Source: Paenibacillus tyrphae
GTDB taxonomy: Bacteria > Bacillota > Bacilli > Paenibacillales > NBRC-103111
Reading direction: 5' to 3'
NCBI RefSeq assembly: GCF_024158745.1
Contig: NZ_JAMZAW010000003.1
Location: forward strand, 124,001 to 188,000
Length of the DNA stretch: 64,000 bases
A program made the position numbers and the translations under genes. The notes below the pieces were generated by a model. It was not told the DNA's origin and made no database searches. It worked only from the letters and a program-made list of their open reading frames with translations. Positions within the stretch are counted from its first letter, which is position 1. Each line of letters opens with the position of its first letter. Of the stretch, positions 56,699 through 64,000 are shown one piece after another.

Positions 56699-57988
56699 TT
56701 AAGCCGTTTTGCTGTTGTCAACCAGGAATTTAACGGTTTTGCGGTTGACGATATCTTGCAGCAGCGATCCCAAGTTGCCGTTGGATGCGAAGATGCTGCG
56801 GATTTCGTCAGCGGAACGGCCGTACATTTGAGCCAGGTTCTCCAGCTCGGCGTTGATTTCTTCTTCCGTCGCTTCAAGGTTTTCCGCTTTCGCGATTGCC
56901 TCAAGCACGAGGTTGTTGCGTACGCGCTTCTCGGCGTCGGAGCGCATTTGACCTTTGAGGTCCTCGGCGCTTTGACCGGTGAACTGGTAGTACATGTCGA
57001 TGTTCATGCCTTGCGTGCGCAGACGGTTTTCGAATTCTTTCACCATTTGCTCCGCTTCGTCATTAATCATGGCTTCCGGAATTTCCACTTGCGCAGCTTC
57101 GGAAGCTTTTTCTACCAGATCGTTTTCTTTCTTGCGGTCGGCTTCGTTTTGCTTGCGCTCTTTCAGCTTGTTCTCCAGATCCGCTTTGTACTCGTCAAGT
57201 GTGTCGAACTCGCTCACGTCTTTAGCGAACTCGTCGTCGAGAGCAGGCAAGTTTTTGCGTTTGATGTCATGCAGCTTGATTTTGAAAACGGCTTCTTTGC
57301 CTTTCAACTCTTCCGCATGGTAGTTTTCTGGGAAAGTTACGGTGATGTCCTTCTCGCCGTCTTTCTCCAAGCCGACAACTTGCTCTTCGAAGCCCGGGAT
57401 AAAGCTGCCGGAGCCAAGCTCAAGCGAATAACGCTCCGCTTTGCCGCCCTCGAAAGGAACGCCGTCTACGAAGCCTTCGAAGTCGATCGAGACGATGTCG
57501 CCGTTCTCGGCTGCGCCTGCTTCTACCGGAACGAGTTCCGCATGACGCTTTTGCAGCTTTTCCAGCTCTTCGTTTACTTCTTCGGCCGTTACTTCGACGG
57601 AAGGAGCTTCGAGCGCGATTCCTTTGTACTCGCCAAGCTCTACTTCAGGCTTCACGGTAACTTTCGCTTTGAATTTCAGAACCTGACCTTTGCCGAATTG
57701 CTCGACGTCCACTTCCGGACGGTCCACCGGCTGAATGCCCGTCTCTTGAACGGCTGCAATGTAAGCTTCAGGCACGATGATATCGAGAGCGTCTTGATAC
57801 AAGCTTTCCACGCCGAACTTCGATTCGAAAATAGCGCGGGGCACTTTGCCCTTGCGGAAGCCCGGAACGTTAACTTTGTTCACGACTTTTTTGAATGCCT
57901 TGTCCAGAGCGGCGGCTACTTGGTCCGCGTCCACTTCAATATCAAGAACGGCTACGTTCTTCTCTATCTTTTCCCAGCTTGCTTTCAT
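56699..57988 (-). CDS. tig: Trigger factor
   Basis: A 429-residue protein from ATG 57988, preceded by GGAGGGG. The N-terminal ribosome-binding domain has VPGFRKGKVPRAIFESKFG. A middle PPIase (FKBP-like) domain starts near NGDIVSIDFEGFVDGVPFEG. The C-terminal helical domain carries the chaperone arms. It meets nascent chains at the ribosome exit tunnel. It has its own terminator, so it is separate from clpP-clpX. Confidence 0.98.
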   Translation of the reverse strand: MKASWEKIEKNVAVLDIEVDADQVAAALDKAFKKVVNKVNVPGFRKGKVPRAIFESKFGVESLYQDALDIIVPEAYIAAVQETGIQPVDRPEVDVEQFGKGQVLKFKAKVTVKPEVELGEYKGIALEAPSVEVTAEEVNEELEKLQKRHAELVPVEAGAAENGDIVSIDFEGFVDGVPFEGGKAERYSLELGSGSFIPGFEEQVVGLEKDGEKDITVTFPENYHAEELKGKEAVFKIKLHDIKRKNLPALDDEFAKDVSEFDTLDEYKADLENKLKERKQNEADRKKENDLVEKASEAAQVEIPEAMINDEAEQMVKEFENRLRTQGMNIDMYYQFTGQSAEDLKGQMRSDAEKRVRNNLVLEAIAKAENLEATEEEINAELENLAQMYGRSADEIRSIFASNGNLGSLLQDIVNRKTVKFLVDNSKTA

Positions 57989-58159
57989 TTTATGCTTTCC
58001 CCTCCAAAAATTATCCATCGCAATTTTGTCACGTTCTGGCGGAGTTGCGGTACAACCCGGACAAGCCCGCCGATATAACCACTATATTATAACCGTAATA
58101 AATGCGGTTTTCAAGGCTTCAAACGCGAAACCGTCGGGAAATCGTCCCGCGGCGCCATT

Positions 58160-59068
58160 TTATAATTTCCGGGTGAATACGTTTACGGCGAATTGCTGCA
58201 TCATCCGGTAAGCCTGTTCCCACTGAAACGCCAGATCCGACGTAATCCCGTACAATTCGAACAACTCCGCTTTGTCTCCGCCTTCAAATACTTGTTCGAG
58301 CAAGGTCAGATGCAGCGCTGCCGCCCATACGTCCACACAGGCCGAGTCCTGCCGCAGCATTTGCCGGTAAGCGGAAGTTCCGTAAACAAATGCCAAAAAT
58401 TCGTTCCACGTCTCCGATGCAAAATACGAGAGCGCCGGATGCTGCGTCTCGCTGATTTCCTGCACGCGGTTGATGATCTCTTGAATTTGCGAAGGAAACT
58501 GATCGAAGGCCGCCGGCGTATCCTCGATGTCGACGACCACCGCTTCGCCGTTCTTGTGCAGCGTTACGCTGCCGGTCACGCCCCGCTTCTTGAGTGTTTG
58601 CAGCGCCTTGAACTGGATCAGCGGATGCCGCCCGGCATCCTCCTTCAACCATCCGATCAGCTCTTCGTCGATCCCTTCGTCTTCCAGGAACGCAAGCTGA
58701 TCCAAAGCCAGCATCTGCTTGTCCACGGCCCGCTGCTCTCGCAAACTGGCCAGCAACCGTTTCGCATAGTCGCCTTTCTGCTCGCCCTTGGCGTGCATAT
58801 GCTGCCGCAGCAGGTCCGCTTCGCTGAGCTCTTCGCTTTCGTCCTCCTGCCCCAGCGCCAGATCCGGAAACATGACCTGCAGCCAGTCGAGCAAGGACCG
58901 CCATTCTTCCCGCGCCCGTTCGTCGTCCGATTGGCAGGCAAGCAAAAAGCGGAGGAGCTTCATCGCTTCTCCGTAGCGTTCCGCTTCAAGGAGCCGGGTC
59001 AGTTCGAATTGATAAAATTCGACGGTTTTTGGAAAAAGAATCACATTGTCATTGGTCTGCCCGCTCAT
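58160..59068 (-). CDS. YsoA-like helical-repeat protein
   Basis: A 302-residue protein from ATG 59068 (MSGQTNDNVILFPKTVEFYQ), preceded by AAAGGCGG. It is all-helical with TPR-like N-terminal helices (FELTRLLEAERYGEAMKLLR) and a conserved HPLIQFKALQTLKKRG segment. It lies directly upstream of tig, the position of B. subtilis ysoA, a TPR protein of unknown function. Predicted cytoplasmic. Role unknown. Confidence 0.78.
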   Translation of the reverse strand: MSGQTNDNVILFPKTVEFYQFELTRLLEAERYGEAMKLLRFLLACQSDDERAREEWRSLLDWLQVMFPDLALGQEDESEELSEADLLRQHMHAKGEQKGDYAKRLLASLREQRAVDKQMLALDQLAFLEDEGIDEELIGWLKEDAGRHPLIQFKALQTLKKRGVTGSVTLHKNGEAVVVDIEDTPAAFDQFPSQIQEIINRVQEISETQHPALSYFASETWNEFLAFVYGTSAYRQMLRQDSACVDVWAAALHLTLLEQVFEGGDKAELFELYGITSDLAFQWEQAYRMMQQFAVNVFTRKL

Positions 59069-59223
59069 GAAACACCGCCTTTCTTGCTGAGCTTCTTTAT
59101 GAATGCCAGTGTACCCCAAAAAAGAAGCGAAAGCAAAATCTCCCGCCGTGACCTGCTTGCCTGTCCATTCCACCGTTCCCTTAAATTAGGATGCCGGATT
59201 CGGACGCGCGTTATGCGGACGTG

Positions 59224-59267
59224 AAAAAGCAGCCGCGGATGCGTAATAAACACGGCATCCGGGCTGC
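59224..59267 (-). terminator. Terminator after the coiled-coil protein gene
   Basis: GCAGCC-GGATGC pairs with GCATCC-GGCTGC around a 12-nt loop. Five T follow on the minus strand. It lies about 40 bp past the stop at 59308. Confidence 0.85.
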
Positions 59268-59307
59268 GCGTTATACAGGCGCTGTTCAGCGTTCGATTTT
59301 GCGAAAT

Positions 59308-59649
59308 CTATTCCATTTTCATCGCGGCTTGGATGAGCTGCGCTTTAATGTGCGGATTTTGATCGATGAAACCGTACATGCGGTCGACCTGCTCTTTATT
59401 TTGCAAATAGTCGCGTTCGTTTTGAATCATCTCGTGCGACCATTTCAGAAGCGCGGCTTCCGCCGCACCGAGCCGGTTCAATGCAATATGAAGTCCCGTA
59501 TCGCCGACAAGCTGCTCCATCACTTCCGGAGTTACGTTACCGAGTTTTTTCGTCGTAGCGAGCTTTTGCTCAAATTCTTTATTCGCCTTCTCGAAGTTTT
59601 CTTTGGCTTCCTTGTATTCTTTCTGCTGTTCTGAGAACGTTCTTTTCAT
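59308..59649 (-). CDS. Small coiled-coil protein of unknown function
   Basis: The protein has 113 residues from ATG 59649 (MKRTFSEQQKEYKEAKENFE). The first 35 residues are a charged coiled coil. A helical domain follows (TPEVMEQLVGDTGLHIALNR, WSHEMIQNERDYLQNKEQVD). No signal or membrane segment. I do not recognise a family. An AAAGGTGG ribosome site upstream and a strong terminator support it as real and monocistronic. Confidence 0.75.
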   Translation of the reverse strand: MKRTFSEQQKEYKEAKENFEKANKEFEQKLATTKKLGNVTPEVMEQLVGDTGLHIALNRLGAAEAALLKWSHEMIQNERDYLQNKEQVDRMYGFIDQNPHIKAQLIQAAMKME

Positions 59650-59960
59650 TAATGAAGAACCACCTTTACCTGTTGATCAATTGTCTTCCTGCCTATCGTT
59701 CCTCCAGCTATAGCGTGAGACAAAACCGACGCTTTCTATACATCGGTTTCCAAAACGCAGGCCGTTATAAAAATACACCTATACGCTAAGTGTAACTTTT
59801 CTTCGTCCGTTTGTCCATTTTTTCATCAAGTTTTCCACGGTGTGCCTTGCCCGGACAGACATCATCCGCTCCCGCCAAGCATAACCTTTAACATCTTGCT
59901 GTCATCTTTGGACCCCTCATGGGAGCGACAGATTCTGGAAGACCGGAGAGGATGAAAGCT
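59650..59960. other. Divergent intergenic region before asnB, no gene seen
   Basis: About 310 bp between two divergent genes. I see a 7-bp inverted repeat (AAACCGA/TCGGTTT, about 59734-59761) and the palindrome TTGATCAA (about 59673-59680), but no convincing -35/-10 pair, leader structure or frame. Confidence 0.5.
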
Positions 59961-61805
59961 ATGTGTGGAATCACGGGATGGATTGATTGGAACAAAGATT
60001 TGACCCAGTATCCGTCCGTTCTCGAAACGATGACGGATACGCTCGCCTCGCGCGGTCCGGATGCCTCCGGCAGCTGGATCACGCCCCGCTGCGCGCTCGG
60101 CCACCGCCGTCTGAGCGTCATGGATCCGGCAGGCGGAGCCCAGCCCATGACCCGGAAAGTCGGGGATAATACTATAACCATCGTCTATAACGGCGAGCTA
60201 TACAATGCACCCGAATTAAAAAAAGAGCTGGAGCAGCGAGGCCACCGGTTCGCCACCACCTGCGACACCGAGGTGCTGCTCGTTTCGTTCGTCGAATGGG
60301 GCCGAGCCTGCGTCGACCGGCTCAACGGTATCTTCGCCTTTGCCATCTGGGATAACGAAGAGCAGACACTGTTCCTCGTACGCGACCGGCTGGGCGTCAA
60401 GCCTCTTTTCTATTCCTACTCGGAAGGCCGGCTGCTGTTCGGTTCGGAGCCGAAGGCCATCCTGGCGCATCCGGACTTTACGGTTCAGATCAGCGGCGAA
60501 GGATTGGCGGAAATTTTCGCCATCGGGCCGGCACGCACGCCGGGCCACGGCGTCTATAAAAATATGCAGGAGCTGAAGCCGGGGCACTGCATGGTTATGG
60601 ATGCGCGCGGCCTAAGTATACGCGCCTACTGGAAGTTGGAAAGCAAGCCGCACGAGGACGACGTCGAGACGACGGCCGCCAAAGTGCGCGAGCTGCTTCA
60701 GGACACGGTGATCCGCCAGCTCGCTTCGGATGTGCCGATCTGCACGCTGCTGTCCGGCGGGCTTGACTCCAGCGCTCTAACGACGTTTGCCGCACAATAC
60801 TATGCGCAGCAAGGGCTCGGAGCCCTGCACACCTATTCGGTTGACTATGCCGACAACGATAAGCATTTCCAAGCAAGCGCCTTTCAGCCGAATGCGGATG
60901 CGCCTTGGATCAAGCGAATGACGGAACACCTCGGAACCGTGCATCACGCGATCGAATTCGATACGCCGGAGCTCGTCGAGGCGCTCCAAACCGTCGTGCT
61001 GGCCAGGGACTTGCCTGGAATGGCCGATGTGGACGGTTCGCTTTATTTATTTTGCCGCGAAATTAAAAAAGGCGCCACGGTGGCGATATCCGGCGAAGCG
61101 GCCGACGAAATTTTCGGCGGGTACCCCTGGTTTCACCGGGAGGAAGCGCTGAATGCCGGAACCTTCCCCTGGTCGCTGGCGACCCCCGAACGCATCGCCC
61201 TGCTCTCTCCCGAATTCGTCGATTGGGTAAAGCCCGCCCAATACGTGCAGGACCGCTACCGGCAAGCTCTCTCCGAAGTGCCTCGTTTGGCCGGCGAGAA
61301 CGGGCAGCAGAACCGAATGCGGGAGATGTCCTATTTGAATGTCACCCGATTTATGCCGACGCTGCTCGACCGCAAAGACCGGATGAGCATGGCGGTCGGC
61401 CTCGAAGTGCGCGTGCCGTTCTGCGATCACCGGCTGGTTGAATACGTATGGAATATTCCGTGGGAGGTCAAAACCGCCGGCGACCGGGAGAAAGGCATTT
61501 TGCGCAAAGCGCTCCGTGACATTCTTCCTGAAGACGTGCTGGCCCGCAAAAAAAGCCCGTATCCGAAAACACACAATCCGAACTATTTGACCGCCGTCCG
61601 CTCCTGGGTATTGGACATTTTAAACGATCCGTCCTCGCCTCTGCTTCCGTTCATCGATACGGCCAAAATCCGCACCCTCGCCGAGGACGACGAAGGCCGC
61701 TTCCAGCTGCCTTGGTTCGGCCAGCTGATGACCGGGCCGCAGCTGTTCGCTTATTTGGCCCAAGTCGACACGTGGCTGCGCCATTACAAAGTATCGGTTC
61801 GGTAA
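59961..61805 (+). CDS. asnB: Asparagine synthetase (glutamine-hydrolysing)
   Basis: A 614-residue protein from ATG 59961, preceded by GGAGAGG. This start exposes Cys2, the glutaminase nucleophile, in MCGITGWIDW. The class II glutamine amidotransferase domain (about 1-210) has LASRGPDASGSW and VYNGELYNAPEL. The synthetase domain has the PP-loop LLSGGLDSSALT and ISGEAADEIFGGYPWF. It makes asparagine from aspartate and glutamine with ATP; in Bacillus, paralogues act in sporulation or on wall peptides, so the role could differ. It is alone on the plus strand and converges on rdgB with a 16-bp gap and no clear terminator. Confidence 0.95.
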   Translation: MCGITGWIDWNKDLTQYPSVLETMTDTLASRGPDASGSWITPRCALGHRRLSVMDPAGGAQPMTRKVGDNTITIVYNGELYNAPELKKELEQRGHRFATTCDTEVLLVSFVEWGRACVDRLNGIFAFAIWDNEEQTLFLVRDRLGVKPLFYSYSEGRLLFGSEPKAILAHPDFTVQISGEGLAEIFAIGPARTPGHGVYKNMQELKPGHCMVMDARGLSIRAYWKLESKPHEDDVETTAAKVRELLQDTVIRQLASDVPICTLLSGGLDSSALTTFAAQYYAQQGLGALHTYSVDYADNDKHFQASAFQPNADAPWIKRMTEHLGTVHHAIEFDTPELVEALQTVVLARDLPGMADVDGSLYLFCREIKKGATVAISGEAADEIFGGYPWFHREEALNAGTFPWSLATPERIALLSPEFVDWVKPAQYVQDRYRQALSEVPRLAGENGQQNRMREMSYLNVTRFMPTLLDRKDRMSMAVGLEVRVPFCDHRLVEYVWNIPWEVKTAGDREKGILRKALRDILPEDVLARKKSPYPKTHNPNYLTAVRSWVLDILNDPSSPLLPFIDTAKIRTLAEDDEGRFQLPWFGQLMTGPQLFAYLAQVDTWLRHYKVSVR

Positions 61806-61821
61806 TAGCGGTACGGCTTCC

Positions 61822-62451
61822 TTATGCCAAGCAGTCCCACAATTTGCGGATGGCCTGACCGCGATGGCTGAGCTCATTTTTCTCTTCGAGCGTCAGCTCC
61901 GCCAGCGTCCGGCCGAGCTGCGGGACGTAAAACAACGGATCATACCCGAAGCCCCCGCTGCCTCTCGGTTCGCGAATGATGACGCCCTCGCACGTTCCTT
62001 CGACTTCGACAAGCGGCGTTCCCTCCGCATCCACGAGCACAATGGCGCTGACGAAACGGGCGGGGCTGAGCGCTTCGGGGTGAGCCGCATGATCCGGCCG
62101 GGGCAGCGGCTCCAGCCTATCCAGCTCGCCGACGAGCTTGCGGTTATTCGCCGCGTCGTCCTTCGGCTCGCCCGCGTAGCGGGCGGAGTATACCCCCGGC
62201 GCGCCGTTCAGACGATCTACGCATAAGCCGGAGTCGTCCGCCACCGCAGGAACGCCGAGCCCCTGGGCCACCGCTCTGGCTTTGATCAAGGCGTTCGCCG
62301 CAAAGGTATCTCCGTCCTCGACGATGTCCGGGATTTCCGGGTAATCGAGCAGGCTTTTGACCGCGATGCCTTTCTCCCGGAACATCTTCTCGAATTCCTT
62401 AAGTTTACCTGCGTTTGTCGTCGCGATAACGACCTCAGGTCCGAGCCGCAT
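61822..62451 (-). CDS. rdgB: XTP/dITP diphosphatase (RdgB/HAM1 family)
   Basis: A 209-residue protein from ATG 62451, preceded by AAGGGGG. Motifs: [51 protein letters not shown] and [19 protein letters not shown]. It hydrolyses non-canonical purine triphosphates such as dITP and XTP. The segment [16 protein letters not shown] is a small insertion. Its start overlaps the rph stop by 17 bp, so it is translated with rph. Confidence 0.96.
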   Translation of the reverse strand: MRLGPEVVIATTNAGKLKEFEKMFREKGIAVKSLLDYPEIPDIVEDGDTFAANALIKARAVAQGLGVPAVADDSGLCVDRLNGAPGVYSARYAGEPKDDAANNRKLVGELDRLEPLPRPDHAAHPEALSPARFVSAIVLVDAEGTPLVEVEGTCEGVIIREPRGSGGFGYDPLFYVPQLGRTLAELTLEEKNELSHRGQAIRKLWDCLA

Positions 62452-63193
62452 GGGATGCCCCCTTAATACGTTCGGCAATCGGCCCAAGCGCCAGTGCTTG
62501 TTCCCGAATCATCTCCTGGATGCCCGTTTCGGCCAGCGCCAGCAGCGCGTCAAGCTCCTGCCGGGAGAACGGGGCTTCTTCGCCGGTTCCTTGCACCTCG
62601 ACGAATTTGCCTTGGCCGGTCATCACCACGTTCATATCGACCTTCGCTTTGGAATCCTCCTCGTAGTTCAGGTCCAGGCACGGCTGCTCCTGAATGATGC
62701 CCACGCTCACGGAACCGAGAAAATCGGTGATCGGGAACCGGTTCAAATTCCGCTCCCGCACGATTTTATCCATCGCGATCGCCATGGCGACGAACGCGCC
62801 GGTGATCGACGTCGTCCGGGTGCCGCCGTCCGCCTGGATCACGTCGCAGTCCAGCGTGATGGAACGCTCGCCCAGCGCTTCCAGATCGACGACGGAGCGC
62901 AGCGCCCGTCCGATCAACCGCTGAATTTCCATCGTGCGTCCGCCGAGCTTCCCTTTGGCCGCTTCACGCTGATTGCGGACCGAAGTCGCCCGGGGCAGCA
63001 TCGAATATTCGGCGGTTACCCATCCTTTGCCCTGCCCTTTCATAAACGGAGGAACCCGTTCCTCCACCGTCGCCGTGCAGATGACCCGCGTATCTCCCAC
63101 TTCGATCAGCACCGAGCCCTCGGCGTGTTTATTGTAATTGGTTGTAATTTTCACAGGACGCGCCTGATCGACTTTTCTCCCGTCGCTTCTCAT
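62435..63193 (-). CDS. rph: Ribonuclease PH
   Basis: The protein has 252 residues. Motifs: [53 protein letters not shown] and [20 protein letters not shown]. It is a phosphorolytic 3'-5' exoribonuclease that trims tRNA 3' ends. It lies between gerM and rdgB exactly as in B. subtilis gerM-rph-ysnA. A terminator separates it from gerM. Confidence 0.98.
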   Translation of the reverse strand: MRSDGRKVDQARPVKITTNYNKHAEGSVLIEVGDTRVICTATVEERVPPFMKGQGKGWVTAEYSMLPRATSVRNQREAAKGKLGGRTMEIQRLIGRALRSVVDLEALGERSITLDCDVIQADGGTRTTSITGAFVAMAIAMDKIVRERNLNRFPITDFLGSVSVGIIQEQPCLDLNYEEDSKAKVDMNVVMTGQGKFVEVQGTGEEAPFSRQELDALLALAETGIQEMIREQALALGPIAERIKGASHAART

Positions 63194-63275
63194 TTAAGTC
63201 TCATTTCCTCCTTTTGGCTTTCACGTTCCCATTGTACCAGAGCGCCCCAGGAAAACCAAACGGGCCTGCGGAAAC

Positions 63276-63325
63276 GAAAAATCGCTCCTTCCGAAAGCGG
63301 GCCGCACAGGAAGGAGCGTTCGTTT
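63276..63325 (-). terminator. Terminator after gerM
   Basis: CGCTCCTTCC (63283-63292) pairs with GGAAGGAGCG (63309-63318). On the minus strand ATTTTTCG follows. It lies about 25 bp past the gerM stop. Confidence 0.85.
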
Positions 63326-63344
63326 TATGAGGCATCGCGTACAG

Positions 63345-64000
63345 CTACAGCTTCAGCTGATTCACGGTTTGAGGCCGGGATACGGGCTTCGCGTAGCTTT
63401 GATTATCGGTTGCGCTTACTTTGGCGTCGCCGTTCACGAGAATTTGCACCTTGGCGGCCGCGTTCGTATTTTCCGTGAGCGACAAGACGACCGCTTTTAA
63501 CGCTTCGGCAGGCGCTTTCTTATCCGGGCCGAGCATTTTGTCCGAGAAATTGACGGTAATCAGTTCTTCCGTTTTGTCCACTTTCAGCAGCTCGGCTCCC
63601 GGAGCCATAACGGCAACCAGGCCTTTCTTCTGATCCGGTCCTGCAATAAGCTGCCGGATGACCGCTTCCGCGACGTTGTCCGTCCTGGGGACGAGCCGGG
63701 TGACGGGCACGTAATAGCTGTAATTTTCCTGATTCTGATTTAAAAAATACAGCGTAACCGGCGTCGATTGTCCGTACTCTACGCTTTCCGGCTTCTCCAC
63801 GTTGATTCCGATCGCCCGGGTGAGCGGTTCGTCCAGCGGTGTGCCGCCGACCGGCATTTCTTTCAAAGGCTTGCCTTCGACGCGGAGCTGCACTTTCTCC
63901 ACCGAAGGAAAGCCCGTCAAAGTCCAGGTGACGGCTTCCATAATTTTTCTTTCGTCCTGCAGGTTATAATCCGCAAACATTTTGGAAAAATCAACGATAG
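63345..64000 (-). CDS. gerM: Spore germination protein GerM, C-terminal part (runs off window)
   Basis: The frame is open to the right edge (218 codons plus 2 bases). An internal Met at 63980 is not the start, because VDFSK is encoded just before it. The end of one GerMN domain (EAVTWTLTGFPSVEKVQLRV) is followed by a complete second one (VTLYFLNQNQENYSYYVPVT to VKVDKTEELITVNFSDKMLG). In Bacillus GerM is a lipoprotein of the SpoIIIA-SpoIIQ channel needed for engulfment and cortex synthesis. The lipoprotein signal lies outside the window. Synteny with rph and rdgB supports the call. Confidence 0.9.
   Translation of the reverse strand, partial: IVDFSKMFADYNLQDERKIMEAVTWTLTGFPSVEKVQLRVEGKPLKEMPVGGTPLDEPLTRAIGINVEKPESVEYGQSTPVTLYFLNQNQENYSYYVPVTRLVPRTDNVAEAVIRQLIAGPDQKKGLVAVMAPGAELLKVDKTEELITVNFSDKMLGPDKKAPAEALKAVVLSLTENTNAAAKVQILVNGDAKVSATDNQSYAKPVSRPQTVNQLKL

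Noticed and set aside
56591..58078. A 495-codon plus-strand open frame opposite tig
   Set aside because: Antisense shadow of trigger factor; the Phe-rich composition is the complement of Glu/Lys codons.

Overview
The window reads as a chromosome segment of an endospore-forming, moderately GC-rich Bacillota, most likely Paenibacillaceae (Paenibacillus or a relative). The evidence is the sporulation genes (spoIVFA/FB, spoIIB-like, spoVID-like, lonB, cwlD-like, gerM), an SLH-domain amidase, strong GGAGG-type ribosome sites, many TTG and GTG starts, and a gene order that follows the Bacillus subtilis gerM-rph-tig-clpX-lonB-lonA-ysxC-hemA...valS-folC...maf-radC-mreBCD-minCD-spoIVFAB block. Almost everything lies on the minus strand. 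No rRNA, tRNA, CRISPR array, transposase or phage gene was seen.

Layout from left to right. 1-10 kb: end of rng, the spoIVFA-spoIVFB pair, then the shape and division run mreB-mreC-mreD-minC-minD-rodA, with radC and a DUF4321-maf unit upstream. 10-21.7 kb: an SLH amidase on the plus strand, a SpoIIB-like SPOR protein, a T-box-controlled valS-folC-murC operon, a SpoVID-like coat protein with a 45-bp repeat tract, and a small membrane protein coupled to an RluA-type pseudouridine synthase. 21.9-35.3 kb: a phosphodiester glycosidase-like protein, then heme genes in two transcripts: hemA-hemX-sirohaem gene-hemC-cobA/hemD-hemB, and hemE-hemH-hemY-hemL. Together they cover glutamyl-tRNA to coproheme, apart from HemQ/ChdC and glutamyl-tRNA synthetase, and add the branch to sirohaem.

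35.3-42.9 kb is the accessory stretch between hemA and engB: a roughly 460-bp non-coding block packed with hairpins, an unrecognised membrane-anchored protein, speD, a conserved protein of unknown function, an RND-type pump and a divergent copper-amine-oxidase-N-domain protein. 42.9-47.9 kb returns to the conserved block (engB, lonA, lonB). 48-53.2 kb is a second accessory insertion: a cwlD-like amidase, a divergent polysaccharide deacetylase, an unusual membrane protein joining a HELGH metalloprotease to a ComEA-like helix-hairpin-helix domain, and a cytochrome P450 behind an AT-rich promoter region with palindromes. 53.3-64 kb: ispG, clpP-clpX, tig, a ysoA-like gene, a small coiled-coil protein, asnB on the plus strand, then rdgB, rph and the 3' part of gerM.

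The items most worth a second look are the hairpin-dense block at about 35.4-35.9 kb, the protease-HhH-membrane fusion at 49.9-51.8 kb, the phased TATGTA hexamers upstream of clpP, the twin palindromes before the P450, and murC sitting in the valine T-box operon. All functional calls come from reading sequence by eye; no database search was run.
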